Positions 4,669 to 5,140 of a DNA stretch of 5,140 nucleotides are shown here, one piece after another. The stretch's first letter is position 1. Every line of letters begins with the position of its first letter. The notes beneath the pieces are model-generated. The model did no database searches. It was given only the letters and a program-made list of their open reading frames with translations, and was not told where the DNA came from. The stretch is from Actinomycetes bacterium (lineage in GTDB: Bacteria; Actinomycetota; Actinomycetes; Mycobacteriales; Mycobacteriaceae), in NCBI GenBank assembly GCA_023416315.1, contig JAEZIA010000128.1, forward strand, positions 1 to 5,140, read 5' to 3'. A program made the translations under genes and the position numbers.

Positions 4669-5140
4669 CCGTCGATCTTGCGGGCACCCAACTCGGTCTG
4701 CAGTAGCTCGAGCGCCACTTCCTCGGGGTCGCGCCGCGGGGCCGCGTCGTCGTCGCGGCCGACCTCGGCGATCATCCGGTCTTCCTCGGCCCGCTGTCGC
4801 TCCATCGGGTCGGGCGCGGGTTCCGGCGGCAACGGATGCTCGGCCTCGCGGACCGGCTGATCGACGCCGGGCTCGCACCGCACCCGCCAGTCCACGCCGA
4901 GTGCATCCTTCAGCGCGTCGCGGATGACGTCGGCGTTGCGCTGCTCGCACAGCCGCTTGGCCAGTGGTGCCGACGGGTGCGCCAGCACCAGCGTGTCGCC
5001 GTCGACCGCCCGGACGATCGCCGCGTCCAACATGGCGTAGAGAGGCTTGCTGCGGTCGCGTACCTTGTCGCGCACCGTTGTCCACATCGGGCGCACGGCG
5101 GCCGCGCCCGGCTCGCCCACCGCCGCGGCGGGTGCCGCGG
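4665..5140 (-). CDS. dnaX: DNA polymerase III subunit gamma/tau, C-terminal part (cut by window edge)
   Basis: The last 157 or so codons of DnaX, the ATPase subunit of the replicative clamp loader that places the beta sliding clamp on DNA and links polymerase cores. The frame is open to the right edge. It starts in an Ala/Pro-rich linker (AAPAAAVGEPGAAA), then a folded C-terminal domain with MWTTVRDKVRDRSKPLYAMLDAA, a strand pair DGDTLVLAHPSAPLAKRL, and NADVIRDALKDALGVDWRVRCEPG. An acidic, Pro- and Arg-rich linker follows, then a terminal helix EEVALELLQTELGARKIDG. The Walker ATPase region is outside the window. A GTG at 5120 could look like a start, but it lies within this linker. Identification rests on this C-terminal pattern plus location next to the Rv3720-like gene, as in M. 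tuberculosis (Rv3721c). In view there is no sign of a programmed frameshift site. The TAG stop overlaps the tmsB TAG in a CTAG. Confidence 0.88.
   Translation of the reverse strand, partial: AAPAAAVGEPGAAAVRPMWTTVRDKVRDRSKPLYAMLDAAIVRAVDGDTLVLAHPSAPLAKRLCEQRNADVIRDALKDALGVDWRVRCEPGVDQPVREAEHPLPPEPAPDPMERQRAEEDRMIAEVGRDDDAAPRRDPEEVALELLQTELGARKIDG

Noticed and set aside
4655..4687. GCCC...GGGC repeat around the tmsB/dnaX junction as a terminator
   Set aside because: Only four paired bases with a loop of about 16 nt and no T-run. It is not a credible intrinsic terminator.
5118..5120. GTG at 5120 (minus) as the start of a separate 151-codon gene
   Set aside because: The frame stays open to the window edge with the same Ala/Pro-rich linker, and the C-terminal pattern is that of DnaX.

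Overview
The window is high-GC DNA from a mycobacterium or very close actinobacterial relative. The gene content, order and orientation match, as I remember it, the Rv3715c to Rv3721c block of Mycobacterium tuberculosis: recR, ybaB/ebfC, the amidase Ami1 (Rv3717), a small SRPBCC protein (Rv3718c), an FAD oxidoreductase (Rv3719), a CFA-synthase-like methyltransferase (Rv3720) and dnaX. Other signs fit too: GTG starts, a probable leaderless mRNA, TANNNT -10 elements and very tight gene packing. I cannot name the species. The sequence is clearly not identical to M. tuberculosis; the YbaB N-terminus, for example, differs.

Layout. Bases 1-197 (minus) hold the start of recR, cut by the left edge. 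Bases 211-594 (minus) hold ybaB, 13 bp upstream of recR and apparently co-transcribed with it. An 89-bp divergent gap separates ybaB from ami1 (684-1457, plus), an exported zinc N-acetylmuramoyl-L-alanine amidase. Its stop overlaps by 4 nt the stop of a convergent SRPBCC gene (1454-1894, minus). A 90-bp divergent promoter region follows; it contains a symmetric, probably bidirectional -10 element. Next is the two-gene operon tmsA-tmsB (1985-3358 and 3355-4668, plus), joined by an ATGA overlap. The tmsB stop overlaps by 4 nt the stop of dnaX (4665-5140, minus), of which only the C-terminal 157 or so codons are present.

How the genes work together. tmsA and tmsB form a complete pathway for 10-methyl branched fatty acids (tuberculostearic acid type). 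TmsB would add a SAM-derived methylene group to oleoyl chains in phospholipids, and TmsA would reduce it to the methyl branch with FAD and NADPH. Ami1 acts outside the membrane on peptidoglycan. The SRPBCC protein is of unknown function and shares the promoter region with tmsAB. dnaX, ybaB and recR belong to DNA replication and repair. In many bacteria they form one operon dnaX-ybaB-recR; here they keep strand and order but are separated by about 4.1 kb of envelope and lipid genes.

I found no mobile element, CRISPR array, tRNA/rRNA, prophage or wholly unknown system. The window looks like conserved mycobacterial core genome. The most interesting points are regulatory and architectural.
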